From Streptomyces sp. SDr-06 (GTDB lineage: Bacteria > Actinomycetota > Actinomycetes > Streptomycetales > Streptomycetaceae), in NCBI RefSeq assembly GCF_003324565.1, contig NZ_QOLA01000026.1, positions 35,086-99,085 of the forward strand: a stretch of 64,000 nucleotides of DNA, written 5' to 3'. The position numbers and the translations under genes were made by a program. Positions 43,639 to 52,490 of the stretch are shown here, in pieces. The notes beneath the pieces were generated by a model. It saw nothing but the letters and a program-made list of their open reading frames with translations. It was not told the DNA's origin and did no database searches. Position 1 is the stretch's first letter. Every line of letters begins with the position of its first letter.

Positions 43639-43644
43639 TACGCT
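43639..43644 (+). promoter_or_regulatory. Leaderless-type -10 box TACGCT
   Basis: TACGCT ends 6 nt before ATG 43651. The only AGGAGG (43622) is too far away to serve the start, so a leaderless transcript is likely. Confidence 0.4.
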
Positions 43645-43650
43645 TCCCCG

Positions 43651-43866
43651 ATGAGCGAGGACATGGTGGGGCTGCTCGGGCGGGTGACGGGAACGGTCGG
43701 GCCCGGACTCGTGGGTGAGGTCATTGTCAGGATCCGGGGCGGGGCCGAGCACTTCCTGGCGCACCCGGCCGCCGGCACGGACCGGCTGGAGACCGGGACG
43801 GTCGTCACGGTGGTGGAATATCTGCCTCCGCGCACCGTGTACGTCATGGCCGCGTACGACAACTGA
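43651..43866 (+). CDS. small NfeD-like OB-fold protein
   Basis: 71 residues, one short beta-barrel domain: GLLGRVTGTVGPGLVGEVIVRIRGGAEHFLAHPA and TGTVVTVVEYLPPRTVYVMA match the soluble C-terminal OB domain of NfeD proteins, without the membrane part. NfeD-type proteins are encoded next to flotillins and stabilise their assemblies; the flotillin gene here follows by 142 nt. Likely cytoplasmic partner of that flotillin. Confidence 0.75.
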   Translation: MSEDMVGLLGRVTGTVGPGLVGEVIVRIRGGAEHFLAHPAAGTDRLETGTVVTVVEYLPPRTVYVMAAYDN

Positions 43867-44008
43867 GCATCCCCACGCTCAGGTTGACCAGCGCTTTCAC
43901 CGGTGCGTATCAAGATTGCGACAAGGATCCGTCAGCGTCTTCACGCCACCTCCGGCCAGGAGCAAACTCCCACCGTCAGTGCCGAACGGCACTGCGTGAA
44001 GGGGGCGT

Positions 44009-45502
44009 ATGCCGATGGTCATCGGCGTCGCAACGGGACTCGTTCTCGCCGCCATCATCGTTCTGGTCGGCCTGTTCAAGCTCATGTGGCGGGTGGCCGA
44101 ACCGAACGAAGCACTCGTCATCTCCGGTTCGAAGCACAGGACCGAGGGGCTCGGCGAGGGCATGGGGTTCCGGATCGTCACGGGCCGGGGAACCCTCGTA
44201 CTGCCGGGTGTGCAGGCCGTCCGGAAGCTGTCGCTCGATCTCAACGAGACGGAGCTCTCGGTGGACTGCGTGACGCAGCAGGGCATTCCGCTGCGGGTAC
44301 GCGGCGTGGTCATCTTCAAGGTGGGCGACGACTTCGTGTCGATCGCCAACGCGGCCCGCCGCTTCCTCGACCAGCAGAAGATGATGTCGGACCGCGTGCA
44401 CAACGTCTTCGCCGGTCATCTCCGGTCCATCGTGGGCGGGTTGACGGTCGAGGACATGATCCGGGACCGGGAGAAGCTCACCGGGCAGACCCGGGCCGCC
44501 TGCGGTACGGAGATGGAGAAGCTCGGCCTGATCGTCGACTCGTTGCAGATCCACGAGATCGAGGACCCGACCGGTTACATCAAGAACCTGGCGATGCCGC
44601 ACGCGGCCGCGGTGCAGCGGGACGCGCGGATCGCGCAGGCCGAGGCGAACCTGCGGGCGACCGAGGCCGAACAGGCCGCGTTCGCGCGGATGTCGGAGGC
44701 GACCCGGGACAGCGAGATCCTCCAGGCCGGCTACCAGGCCGAGCGCGACAAGGCCGCGGCCAGCTCCCGTCAGGCGGGGCCGCTCGCGGACGCCGCGGCC
44801 CGGCAGGAGGTCGTGGTCCAGGAGACCCGGGTGGCCGAGCTGGAGGCCCACCGGCGCGAGCAGCAGCTCCAGGCGGACGTGCGCAAGCCCGCCGACGCCC
44901 AGGCCTACGAGAAGCGGACGCTGGCCGAGGCCGAGCGGGACGCCCGCATCTCGGCCGCCCAGGCCAAGGCGAAGGAGACCGAGCTCGCGGCGGCCGCCGA
45001 GGCGACCCGGGTGAAGGCGGCCGCGGCCGCCGAGGCCCAGGCCACCGAGGCGCGTGGAATCGCGGCCGCCAAGGCGACCCGGGCGACGGGCGAGGCCGAG
45101 GCTGCGGCCACGCAGGCCAGGGGGCTCGCGCAGGCCGAGTCGGCGAAGGCGCAGGGCCTGGCCGAGGCCGAGGCCATCAAGGCCCGCGCGGCGGCGCTCG
45201 CGGAGAACCAGGAGGCCGTGGTCGCCCAGCAACTCGCCGAGAACTGGCCGCAGATCGTGCAGGCGGGCGCGTCCGCCTTCGGCAACGTGGAGCACATGGT
45301 GCTGCTCAACGGCGCCGAGGGCATGTCGGAGATGTTCGCGAAGGCCCTGACGATGGGCGGCACCGGCCTCGGTCTGGCCCGCCAGCTGCTGGCGTCGATG
45401 AACCAGAACGGCGAGTCCTCCAACGGGCACTCGCCGGTGACGGGTTCCCCTCTGTCGACCTCGATACCGATCACTGAGGAGGCACGGCGCGGGGACAAGT
45501 GA
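44009..45502 (+). CDS. flotillin / SPFH-domain membrane-raft protein
   Basis: 497 residues. N-terminal hydrophobic segment (VIGVATGLVLAAIIVLVGLF, residues ~5-24), an SPFH/band 7 domain (~30-220: FRIVTGRGTLVLPGVQAVRKLSLD, LRVRGVVIFKVGD) and then ~230 residues of Ala/Glu/Arg-rich coiled coil with many AEA repeats, ending in a flexible Ser/Pro tail. Flotillins form oligomeric membrane scaffolds that organise lipid domains. The ribosome site GAAGGGGG precedes ATG 44009. The NfeD-like gene is directly upstream. Confidence 0.92.
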   Translation: MPMVIGVATGLVLAAIIVLVGLFKLMWRVAEPNEALVISGSKHRTEGLGEGMGFRIVTGRGTLVLPGVQAVRKLSLDLNETELSVDCVTQQGIPLRVRGVVIFKVGDDFVSIANAARRFLDQQKMMSDRVHNVFAGHLRSIVGGLTVEDMIRDREKLTGQTRAACGTEMEKLGLIVDSLQIHEIEDPTGYIKNLAMPHAAAVQRDARIAQAEANLRATEAEQAAFARMSEATRDSEILQAGYQAERDKAAASSRQAGPLADAAARQEVVVQETRVAELEAHRREQQLQADVRKPADAQAYEKRTLAEAERDARISAAQAKAKETELAAAAEATRVKAAAAAEAQATEARGIAAAKATRATGEAEAAATQARGLAQAESAKAQGLAEAEAIKARAAALAENQEAVVAQQLAENWPQIVQAGASAFGNVEHMVLLNGAEGMSEMFAKALTMGGTGLGLARQLLASMNQNGESSNGHSPVTGSPLSTSIPITEEARRGDK

Positions 45503-45521
45503 CCTGCGCGATGGGCCAGTT

Positions 45522-45551
45522 GGCCCCCGTCCGGGCATCCGGGCGGGGGCC
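45522..45551. terminator. Bidirectional terminator
   Basis: Stem GGCCCCCGTCCGG / CCGGGCGGGGGCC (12 of 13 pairs) with GCAT loop, between the convergent flotillin and APC permease genes. Confidence 0.75.
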
Positions 45552-45574
45552 GTCGCGCGGGAGTGGCGTCCGGC

Positions 45575-47023
45575 TCAGACGGGGAGCGTCTGCCCGGGCG
45601 GCTCGTCCGCGTACTCCTCGGTGATCTCGCGCGGACCGAACGGCCACACCTTCTCGAAGCGCGCCCACAGGAGGAAGGCGACGCAGCCGAGCGCCACCCA
45701 GGCCAGGGACCATTCGATGGGGTGACGGCCGGGCGAGTTCTTGTCGGCGTAGCCGTAGATGACGAGCCACCCGACCAGCGCGATCATGCTGGGCAGCGGG
45801 TAGAGCCACATCCGGTACGGGCGCCGCAGCCCGGGCTGCCGCGTGCGCAGCACCGTCACGGCGAGGATCTGCGCGAGCGCCTGCACGATGACCATCACGG
45901 TGGTGAGCAGCTGGATGAGGGTGGTGAGATCGGTGTGGCGGCCGATCATGAAGCCGATGGCGGTGACGACACCCATGGTGACCAGGCCCAGCATCGGGAA
46001 GCGGTGCCTGGGGTGCAGCCTGGCGTACGGGCGGAAGAACACCTTGTCGCGCGCGGCGTCGTAGGGGACCCGGGAGCCGCCGAGCAGTCCGGTGAAGACC
46101 GAGGCGAACGCGGTGACCAGGATGAGGACCGTGACGACGTCGGCGGCGCCCTTGCCCCAGGCCTTCTCCAGGACCGCGGAGGCCACCGAACTCGACGCGA
46201 TGTCGTTCGGGTCCAGCATCCGGTTCCAGTCGATGACGCCGAGGGTGCCGATCTGGAGCAGCAGGTAGATCACCATGATGCCGAGGACGGAGTAGACGAT
46301 GGAGCGCGGCAGGGTGCGCCCGGGGTCCTTTATCTCCGCCCCCATGTAGGCGGTGGTGTTGTAGCCGAGATAGTCGTAGATGCCGATGGTGAGGCCCGCG
46401 GCGAATCCGATCCAGAAGTGACTGCCCGTCAGCTCGAAGGCGCCCGACGGGTAGGTGAAGGCCAGGTGCGGGCTGAAGTCGGTGGCGGCGGCGACGATCA
46501 CCAGAGCCACCGACGCGATCATCACGGCCCACATCACGGCGGCGAGCCGGGCGATGTTCTCAATGCCGCGCCAGAGCAGCAGGACCACGAGGACGATGAC
46601 CGCGAGCCCGATCAGGTCACCGGCCGTCTGCCCGAGGTGCGGGGCGAGGTAGCCGAGGTACTGCACGAAGCCGACCACGCCGGTGGACATGGCCAGCGGA
46701 ATGAACAGCATGGCCGTCCACACGAAGAGGAACGGCATGAGGCGGCCCGTGCGATACTGGAAGGCCTGGCGCAGGTAGACGTAACTGCCGCCGGATCCCG
46801 GGAGCGAGGCGCCGAGTTCGGCCCATATCAGACCGTCGGCGAGGGCGAGTACCGCTCCGGCGACGAAGCCGATGACGGCCTGCGGGCCGCCGAAGGCGGC
46901 GACCATCAGCGGGATGGTCACGAAGGGGCCGATCCCGCACATCTGGCTCATGTTGATGGCGGTGGCCTGGAAGAGTCCGATCCTGCGGACGAAGCCGCCG
47001 GCCGGCGGAGGGGTTCCGGACAC
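45575..47023 (-). CDS. APC-superfamily amino acid/amine permease
   Basis: 482 residues with about 12 transmembrane helices. The first helix carries INMSQMCGIGPFVTIPL (APC GxG motif) and later LPGSGGSYVYLRQAF, GAEIKDPGRTLPRSI. Such permeases take up amino acids, polyamines or related amines by proton symport. It is divergent from the ROK regulator; a ROK operator (47110-47126) lies upstream of the permease promoter, so its transport is probably tied to the glucosaminidase pathway. A sugar-amine substrate is possible but amino acids are the family norm. Confidence 0.87.
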   Translation of the reverse strand: MSGTPPPAGGFVRRIGLFQATAINMSQMCGIGPFVTIPLMVAAFGGPQAVIGFVAGAVLALADGLIWAELGASLPGSGGSYVYLRQAFQYRTGRLMPFLFVWTAMLFIPLAMSTGVVGFVQYLGYLAPHLGQTAGDLIGLAVIVLVVLLLWRGIENIARLAAVMWAVMIASVALVIVAAATDFSPHLAFTYPSGAFELTGSHFWIGFAAGLTIGIYDYLGYNTTAYMGAEIKDPGRTLPRSIVYSVLGIMVIYLLLQIGTLGVIDWNRMLDPNDIASSSVASAVLEKAWGKGAADVVTVLILVTAFASVFTGLLGGSRVPYDAARDKVFFRPYARLHPRHRFPMLGLVTMGVVTAIGFMIGRHTDLTTLIQLLTTVMVIVQALAQILAVTVLRTRQPGLRRPYRMWLYPLPSMIALVGWLVIYGYADKNSPGRHPIEWSLAWVALGCVAFLLWARFEKVWPFGPREITEEYADEPPGQTLPV

Positions 47024-47109
47024 TGGGGTCCTCCCTGGGCTGATGACGAGAAGAGGGAGCTACTGCCGATTCGCCAGTGCGGGGATTCTCCCGGCGGAGG
47101 GCGTGCTTA

Positions 47110-47126
47110 AGTTAAGTACCTTTACT
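47110..47126. promoter_or_regulatory. ROK-family operator 1
   Basis: 17 bp AGTTAAGTACCTTTACT, a dyad AGTnAAG-N3-CTTnACT. It shares geometry and the whole right arm CTTTACTTG with 48430-48446. Lies between the divergent permease and ROK genes, ~57 nt from the ROK start. Confidence 0.6.
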
Positions 47127-47182
47127 TGGACCGTCAAGGGGCCTTCCGTCAACCGCCCGGACCGATGCGTGAGAATGATGCG

Positions 47183-48358
47183 ATGACCAGCAGCGACGAG
47201 GGCGGCGACCTGCCCTGGACCCCGCAGCGCCAGCGCAGTTCCAACGAGCGGCTGCTGCTCGACCGGCTGCGCGCCGAGGGCCCCGCGTCCCGGGCCCAGC
47301 TCGCGCGGGACACCGGCCTGTCCAAGCCCACGGTGTCCAGCGCGCTCGCCTCGCTCGAACTGGCGGGCCTGGTCCGCGAGGCGGGCACCATGACCCCCGA
47401 ACGGGGCCGGGCCGCCGTGCTCTACGCACCCGATCCCACCGCCGGCTACGCCCTGGGCATCGACATCGGGCGGGCCTGGCTGCGGATCGCCCTCGCCGAC
47501 CTCGACGGCACGGTCGTGGCCCGCTCCGACGTCCGCAACCACGCCCGCACCTCGGCCACCCTGGCCGACCTGGTCGTCACCAGCGCGCACCGGCTCGTGG
47601 ACGACTCGGGCGTGGACGCGGACAAGGTCGCCCAGGCGGTGGTCGGGACGCCCGGCGTGTACGACGCCGACAAGCGGCGCGTCCGCTACGCGCAGCACCT
47701 TCCCGGCTGGGGCAGGCCGGGGCTCTTCGACCAGATGAGGCAACGGCTCGGCATACCGCTGGCCGTGCAGAACGACGCCAACCTCGCGGCGCTCGGCGAG
47801 TACACCTTCGGCGTCGGCGCGGGCAGCAGGCTCTTCGTGTACGTGATGATCGGCACCGGTCTCGGCATGGGCGTGGTCAGCGAGGGCCAGCTCTTCACCG
47901 GGGCGCACGGCGGCGCCGGGGAGATCGGCTTCCTGCCGTGGCCCGGCCACCAGAAGTCGGACACACTGGAGGACGCGGTCTCCGGGGACGCGGTCGTCGC
48001 GGCCGCACGCTCGCTCGGCATGGCGGGTCCACTCACCGCGAAGGACGTCTTCGACGCGGCGCGGACCGGAACCGCCCCCGCCGTCAAGGCGGTTCAGCTG
48101 GAGGGCGAGCGGATCGCGCACACCGTCGCGGTGGTCGCCGCCGTGCTCGACCCCGATCTCGTGGTACTCGGCGGAGGCGTCGGACACAGCGCGGACCTGC
48201 TGCTCCGTCCGGTGCACGAGACGCTGCGCGCGCTCACCCCGCTGCGGCCGAAGGTGGCGCCGAGCTCACTGGGCGAGGACGCGGTGCTGCTCGGCGCGGT
48301 GGCGACGGCCCTCGGCACGGCTCGGGACGTGGCCTTCGAGCGGCGCTCGGCGCACTGA
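47183..48358 (+). CDS. ROK-family transcriptional regulator
   Basis: 391 residues. N-terminal winged helix RLRAEGPASRAQLARDTGLSKPTVSSALASLELAGLV and a ROK sugar-kinase-like domain: GYALGIDIGRAWLRIALADLDG, QNDANLAALGEY, MIGTGLGMGVV and FTGAHGGAGEIGFLPW. The usual ROK zinc motif CxCGxxGCxE is absent, so it is a regulator rather than a kinase. A -10-like GAGAAT ends 6 nt before ATG 47183 (leaderless-type). Two matching operators at 47110 and 48430 indicate autoregulation, control of the permease and of the exo-glucosaminidase, as for CsnR-type repressors of chitosan use. Confidence 0.9.
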   Translation: MTSSDEGGDLPWTPQRQRSSNERLLLDRLRAEGPASRAQLARDTGLSKPTVSSALASLELAGLVREAGTMTPERGRAAVLYAPDPTAGYALGIDIGRAWLRIALADLDGTVVARSDVRNHARTSATLADLVVTSAHRLVDDSGVDADKVAQAVVGTPGVYDADKRRVRYAQHLPGWGRPGLFDQMRQRLGIPLAVQNDANLAALGEYTFGVGAGSRLFVYVMIGTGLGMGVVSEGQLFTGAHGGAGEIGFLPWPGHQKSDTLEDAVSGDAVVAAARSLGMAGPLTAKDVFDAARTGTAPAVKAVQLEGERIAHTVAVVAAVLDPDLVVLGGGVGHSADLLLRPVHETLRALTPLRPKVAPSSLGEDAVLLGAVATALGTARDVAFERRSAH

Positions 48359-48429
48359 TGAGGCCCCGTCACCACGGCGGACACCGATTGACATGCCCTA
48401 TTCACCCCTCTAGCGTGCAGATACGGGTT

Positions 48430-48446
48430 AGTAAGGCTTCTTTACT
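48430..48446 (+). promoter_or_regulatory. ROK-family operator 2
   Basis: AGTAAGGCTTCTTTACT, dyad AGTAAnG-N3-CnTTACT, 183 nt upstream of the exo-glucosaminidase start and nearly identical to 47110-47126 in geometry and right arm. Confidence 0.6.
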
Positions 48447-48462
48447 TGCGCGGCTCCGCACG

Positions 48463-48542
48463 GAGCCGCTCCTGAACCCGGACCGTTCCCAGCCCGAGCC
48501 GCTCCTGAACCCGGACTGTTCCCGGCCCGAACCGTTCCCGGC
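48463..48542 (+). repeat. 33-nt tandem repeat (2 copies plus a partial third)
   Basis: Two 33-nt copies beginning GAGCCGCTCCTGAACC (48463-48495 and 48496-48528) differ at two positions, followed by a partial unit GAACCGTTCCCGGC to 48542. They sit between the ROK operator and the glucosaminidase gene, in its 5' untranslated region. Confidence 0.7.
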
Positions 48543-48628
48543 GTGACCCGTTCACCACTCGCGCTGTTCTCCAGCCGAGTCGCCCTAGCGATGCGCGGAT
48601 GTTCCGACCAGCCCTCTGGGAGACGACC

Positions 48629-51355
48629 GTGTTCCACCGCCCCGCCCCCGCGCGCCGAAGGACCGCCGCCGTCGCGGTACTCGGCCTGCTCCTCACCCTC
48701 ACCGCCGGCACCTCGACGGCGACCCCCGGCGCGCCGCCCGCCCGCGGCCCGGTGACGCAGGTCGGCCCGGGGCCGGGCAGCGCGACCGCCCTCGCCGGAT
48801 ACGCGATCCAGTCGACGGCCAAGGTCACCGACTCCCCCGCCGCCGTGTCGCGCCCCGGCTACCCCGCCACGGGCTGGGTCCCGGCCGGGCCGCGCTCCAC
48901 GGTGCTCGCGGCGCTGCTGGCGGCCGGCACCTACGCCGACCCCTTCTACTCGACCAACCAGGAGAAGATCCCCAAGGCGGACTTCACCGTCCCCTGGTGG
49001 TACCGCTCGGACTTCGCCGTCACCGACACCTCCTCCCGTACCTACCTCGACTTCAGCGGGGTGATCTCGGCCGCCGACGTGTACGTCAACGGCACCCAGG
49101 TCGCCGACAAGTCCACGGTCACCGGTGCGTACCCCCGGCATGAGCTGGACGTGACGAGGCTGGTGCGCGGCGGCACGAACACGGTCGCCTTCCGGATCCA
49201 GCCCAACGATCCGAAGAAGAACCTCACGACCGGCTGGATCGACTGGCTGCAGCCCCCGCCCGACCAGAACATGGGCATCGTCCGCGATGTACTGGTCAGG
49301 CGCGGCGGCCCGGTCGCCCTGCGCGACGCGCATGTGGTGACCGCGCTCGCGGTGCCCTCGCTCGCTTCGGCGGAGCTCACCGTGAAGGCGCGGGCCCGCA
49401 ACGACTCGTCGGCCCCGGTCACCGCGACCGTGTCCGGCACGATCGGGCAGGTCGCCTTCAGCCAGAGTGTCACCCTCGCGCCGCACGAGACGAAGCCGGT
49501 CGCCTTCACCCCGGCCGCCTTTCCCCAACTCCGTCTGACCGCACCGCGGGTGTGGTGGCCCGCGGGCATGGGCGGGCAGCCGCTGTACGCCCTGGACTTG
49601 ACGGCGTCGGTCGCGTCGAGCACCTCCGACACCACCCACGAGTCGTTCGGCATCCGGGACGTGAAGGCCCCGCTGAACACCGACGGAGCCCGCCAGTACT
49701 CGGTCAACGGCCGCCCCCTGCTGATCAAGGGCGGCGGCTGGTCCCCCGACGAGTATCTGCGCTGGGACCGCACGTACGTGGAGGACCGGCTCAACTACGC
49801 ACGCGACCTCGGGCTCAACACCATCCGCCTGGAGGGGCACATCGAGCCGGACGAGTTCTTCGATCTGGCCGACCGCCACGGCATCCTCACCCTGCCGGGC
49901 TGGGAGTGCTGCGACAAGTGGGAGGGCCAGGTCAACGGAAGCGAGCCGGGCGAGAAGTGGACCTCGGCCGACTACCTGGTGGCGAAGGCGTCGATGGCCG
50001 CCGAGGCCGCCCGTCTGCGCGATCACCCCAGTGTGATCTCGTTCCTGATCGGCAGCGACTTCGCCCCCGACGCGAAGATCGAGAAGACGTATGCGGACGC
50101 GCTGGCGGCGGCCGACTGGCCCGCTCCGGTGGTGGCCGCGGCCTCCGACAACTCGGCCCCGATCAGCGGGAGTTCGGGCATGAAGATGACCGGCCCCTAC
50201 GACTGGGTCCCGCCGAACTACTGGTACAACAAGCAGGAGGGCGGAGCCACCGGCTTCAACTCCGAGACCAGCGCGGGCCCCGACATCCCCACGCTCGACA
50301 CCCTGCGCCGCATGATGTCACCGGCCGAGCTCGACACCCTGTGGCGGTCCCCGTCGGCGAAGCAGTACCACCGCTCCCCCTCCTCGACCTTCGCCACGCT
50401 CAAGCTGTACGACGACGCTCTGGCCGGCCGCTACGGCACCCCGACCGGTCTCGACGACTACGTACGCAAGGCACAGCTCGCGCAGTACGAGAACGTGCGG
50501 GCCCAGTACGAGGCGTACGGCCGCAACGCCAAGGACGCGGCCAAGCCCGCGACCGGCGTCGTCTACTGGATGTTCAACAGCGGATGGACGTCCCTGCACT
50601 GGCAGTTGACGGACCGCTACCTCGATCAGGGTGGCGCCTACTTCGGCGCGAAGAAGGCGAACGAGCCGCTGCACATCCAGTACTCCTACGACAACCGCGC
50701 GGTGTCGGTCGTGAACGGCCGCCCCGCCGCGGCCTCCGGGCTCACCGCGCGGGTGACGCTCTTCACCACGGACGGCACCCAGAAGTACGACCGGACGGTG
50801 AGCGGGGTCGCCGTCGGGGGCGACGGGGCGAGCACCACCGCGCTGACCGTCCCCGCGTCGGTGAGCGGCCTGTCGACCACGTATCTGGCCCGGCTGATCC
50901 TGGCCGACGGCTCCGGCAAGGAGGTGAGCCGGAACGTGTACTGGCTCTCCACCGAGCCGGACGTCCTCGACTACGCGAACACCGACTGGTACTCCACCCC
51001 GACCACGGCGTACGCCGACCTGAAGGGCCTCGCCTCGATGCCGAAGGCGGCGGTGTCGGCGACCGGGACGACCACGACCGGCACGTACGGCACGTCGACG
51101 ACGACGGTGACGGTACGGAACACGGGCCCGGGGGCGGTACCCGCGCTCCTCACCGATGTGCACCTGGTCGACACGGCGGGCGCACCCGTCCTGCCGGTGC
51201 GCTGGTCGGACAACCAGGTGAGCCTGTGGCCCGGCGAGTCGACGACCCTGACGGCGACGTACCGCACGGCGGACCTGCACGGTTCGGCGCCCCGGCTGCG
51301 GGTCTCGGGGTGGAACACGGCGACGGCCACGGTCAGTGGCGCAACCGCGTATTGA
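48629..51355 (+). CDS. secreted exo-beta-D-glucosaminidase (GH2, CsxA-like)
   Basis: 908 residues. Sec signal peptide (RRRTAAVAVLGLLLTLTAGTSTA), GH2 sugar-binding domain (YRSDFAV...DVYVNGTQVADK), an immunoglobulin-like domain, the TIM barrel and C-terminal Ig-like domains. Catalytic residues typical of CsxA enzymes are visible: the acid Asp in LIGSDFAPD (~477) and the nucleophile Glu in FNSETSAGPDIP (~546). It removes GlcN from the non-reducing end of chitosan oligosaccharides outside the cell. GTG 48629 is chosen for GGGAG 7 nt upstream; ATG 48599 is an alternative. Regulated by the ROK protein through 48430. A 33-nt repeat lies in the leader. Confidence 0.92.
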   Translation: MFHRPAPARRRTAAVAVLGLLLTLTAGTSTATPGAPPARGPVTQVGPGPGSATALAGYAIQSTAKVTDSPAAVSRPGYPATGWVPAGPRSTVLAALLAAGTYADPFYSTNQEKIPKADFTVPWWYRSDFAVTDTSSRTYLDFSGVISAADVYVNGTQVADKSTVTGAYPRHELDVTRLVRGGTNTVAFRIQPNDPKKNLTTGWIDWLQPPPDQNMGIVRDVLVRRGGPVALRDAHVVTALAVPSLASAELTVKARARNDSSAPVTATVSGTIGQVAFSQSVTLAPHETKPVAFTPAAFPQLRLTAPRVWWPAGMGGQPLYALDLTASVASSTSDTTHESFGIRDVKAPLNTDGARQYSVNGRPLLIKGGGWSPDEYLRWDRTYVEDRLNYARDLGLNTIRLEGHIEPDEFFDLADRHGILTLPGWECCDKWEGQVNGSEPGEKWTSADYLVAKASMAAEAARLRDHPSVISFLIGSDFAPDAKIEKTYADALAAADWPAPVVAAASDNSAPISGSSGMKMTGPYDWVPPNYWYNKQEGGATGFNSETSAGPDIPTLDTLRRMMSPAELDTLWRSPSAKQYHRSPSSTFATLKLYDDALAGRYGTPTGLDDYVRKAQLAQYENVRAQYEAYGRNAKDAAKPATGVVYWMFNSGWTSLHWQLTDRYLDQGGAYFGAKKANEPLHIQYSYDNRAVSVVNGRPAAASGLTARVTLFTTDGTQKYDRTVSGVAVGGDGASTTALTVPASVSGLSTTYLARLILADGSGKEVSRNVYWLSTEPDVLDYANTDWYSTPTTAYADLKGLASMPKAAVSATGTTTTGTYGTSTTTVTVRNTGPGAVPALLTDVHLVDTAGAPVLPVRWSDNQVSLWPGESTTLTATYRTADLHGSAPRLRVSGWNTATATVSGATAY

Positions 51356-52490
51356 GGCGCGCGGCCTGACGGGTCAGGTAGTCGCGTTCGGCGAGGTTGG
51401 GCGCCTTGTGCGAGGCCTCGGCGTACAGGCGCGCCGCCGTGGACAGGTCGCCCGCGCGTTCGTGGAGGTAGGCGGCCACCGCGGTGTGGCGGGGCAGGGT
51501 GTCGTCCAGGGGCGCGAGTTCCGCGAGGCCTGCGCGGGGGCCGTCGGCCTCGCCGAGGGCGACGGCGCGGTTGAGCCGGACGACCGGGCTGTCGGTGAGG
51601 CGCGCGAGCTCGTCGTACCACTCGACGATCTGCACCCAGTCGGTCTCCTCTGCCTTGGGCGCGTCCGCGTGGAGCGCCGCGATGGCGGCCTGGGCCTGGA
51701 ACTCGCCGAGTTGGTCGCGGGCGAGCGCCGCCTGGAGGATCTCGACACCCTCGGCGATCAACGCGGTGTCCCACCGGGCGCGGTCCTGCTCGGCCAGCGG
51801 CACCAGACTGCCGTCCGGCGCGGTGCGCGAGGCGCGGCGGGCGTGGTGCAGCAGCATGAGGGCCAGCAGCCCCGCGACCTCGGGGTGGTCGATGGCGGCC
51901 GCGAGCTGCCGGGTGAGCCGGATGGCCTCGGCGGCGAGGTCGATGTCGCCGGAGTAGCCCTCGTTGAAGACCAGATACAGGACGCGCAGCACGGTCGCGA
52001 CGTCCCCCGCCCGGTCGAGACGCACCCCCGAGACGGTGCGCTTGGCCCGGCTGATGCGCTGGGCCATGGTCGCTTCGGGCACCAGGTAGGCCTGGGCGAT
52101 CTGACGCGTGGTCAGGCCGCCCACCGCGCGCAGGGTGAGCGCGACGGCGGACGACGGCGTCAGGGAGGGATGGGCGCACAGGAAATAGAGCTGAAGCGTG
52201 TCGTCCACGGCGGACGCCGGCCCGGGCTCGGGTTCCTCGTCGACGAGGTCCTCGCGCCTGCGCCGGGCGGTGTCCGCGCGGGACGCGTCGAGGAACTTGC
52301 GCCAGGCCACGGTGACGAGCCAGCCCTTCGCGTCCCGCGGCGGGTCTGCGGGCCATACGCGGACGGCCTCGATCAGGGCGTCCTGGACGGCGTCCTCGGC
52401 CGCCGCGAAGTCGGCTCCGCGGCGGACGAGGACGGCGAGCACGCTCGGGGTGAGGCTGCGCAGCAGGGCCTCGTTCATAGGTGGGGTCAC
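51333..52490 (-). CDS. ECF42-type RNA polymerase sigma factor
   Basis: 385 residues: sigma2 (LVRRGADFAAAEDAVQDALIEA), sigma4 (LTTRQIAQAYLVPEATMAQRISRAKRT) and a ~200-residue C-terminal SnoaL-free TPR-like domain (RAALNRAVALGE...HTAVAAYLHERAGDLSTAARLY), the ECF42 architecture. ECF42 sigmas have no classical anti-sigma factor and are co-encoded with DGPF/YCII proteins, as here. GTG 52490 overlaps the DGPF stop as GTGA; ATG 52478 is an alternative. Its 3' end overlaps the 3' end of the glucosaminidase gene by 23 nt (convergent). Confidence 0.88.
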   Translation of the reverse strand: MTPPMNEALLRSLTPSVLAVLVRRGADFAAAEDAVQDALIEAVRVWPADPPRDAKGWLVTVAWRKFLDASRADTARRRREDLVDEEPEPGPASAVDDTLQLYFLCAHPSLTPSSAVALTLRAVGGLTTRQIAQAYLVPEATMAQRISRAKRTVSGVRLDRAGDVATVLRVLYLVFNEGYSGDIDLAAEAIRLTRQLAAAIDHPEVAGLLALMLLHHARRASRTAPDGSLVPLAEQDRARWDTALIAEGVEILQAALARDQLGEFQAQAAIAALHADAPKAEETDWVQIVEWYDELARLTDSPVVRLNRAVALGEADGPRAGLAELAPLDDTLPRHTAVAAYLHERAGDLSTAARLYAEASHKAPNLAERDYLTRQAARLNTRLRH

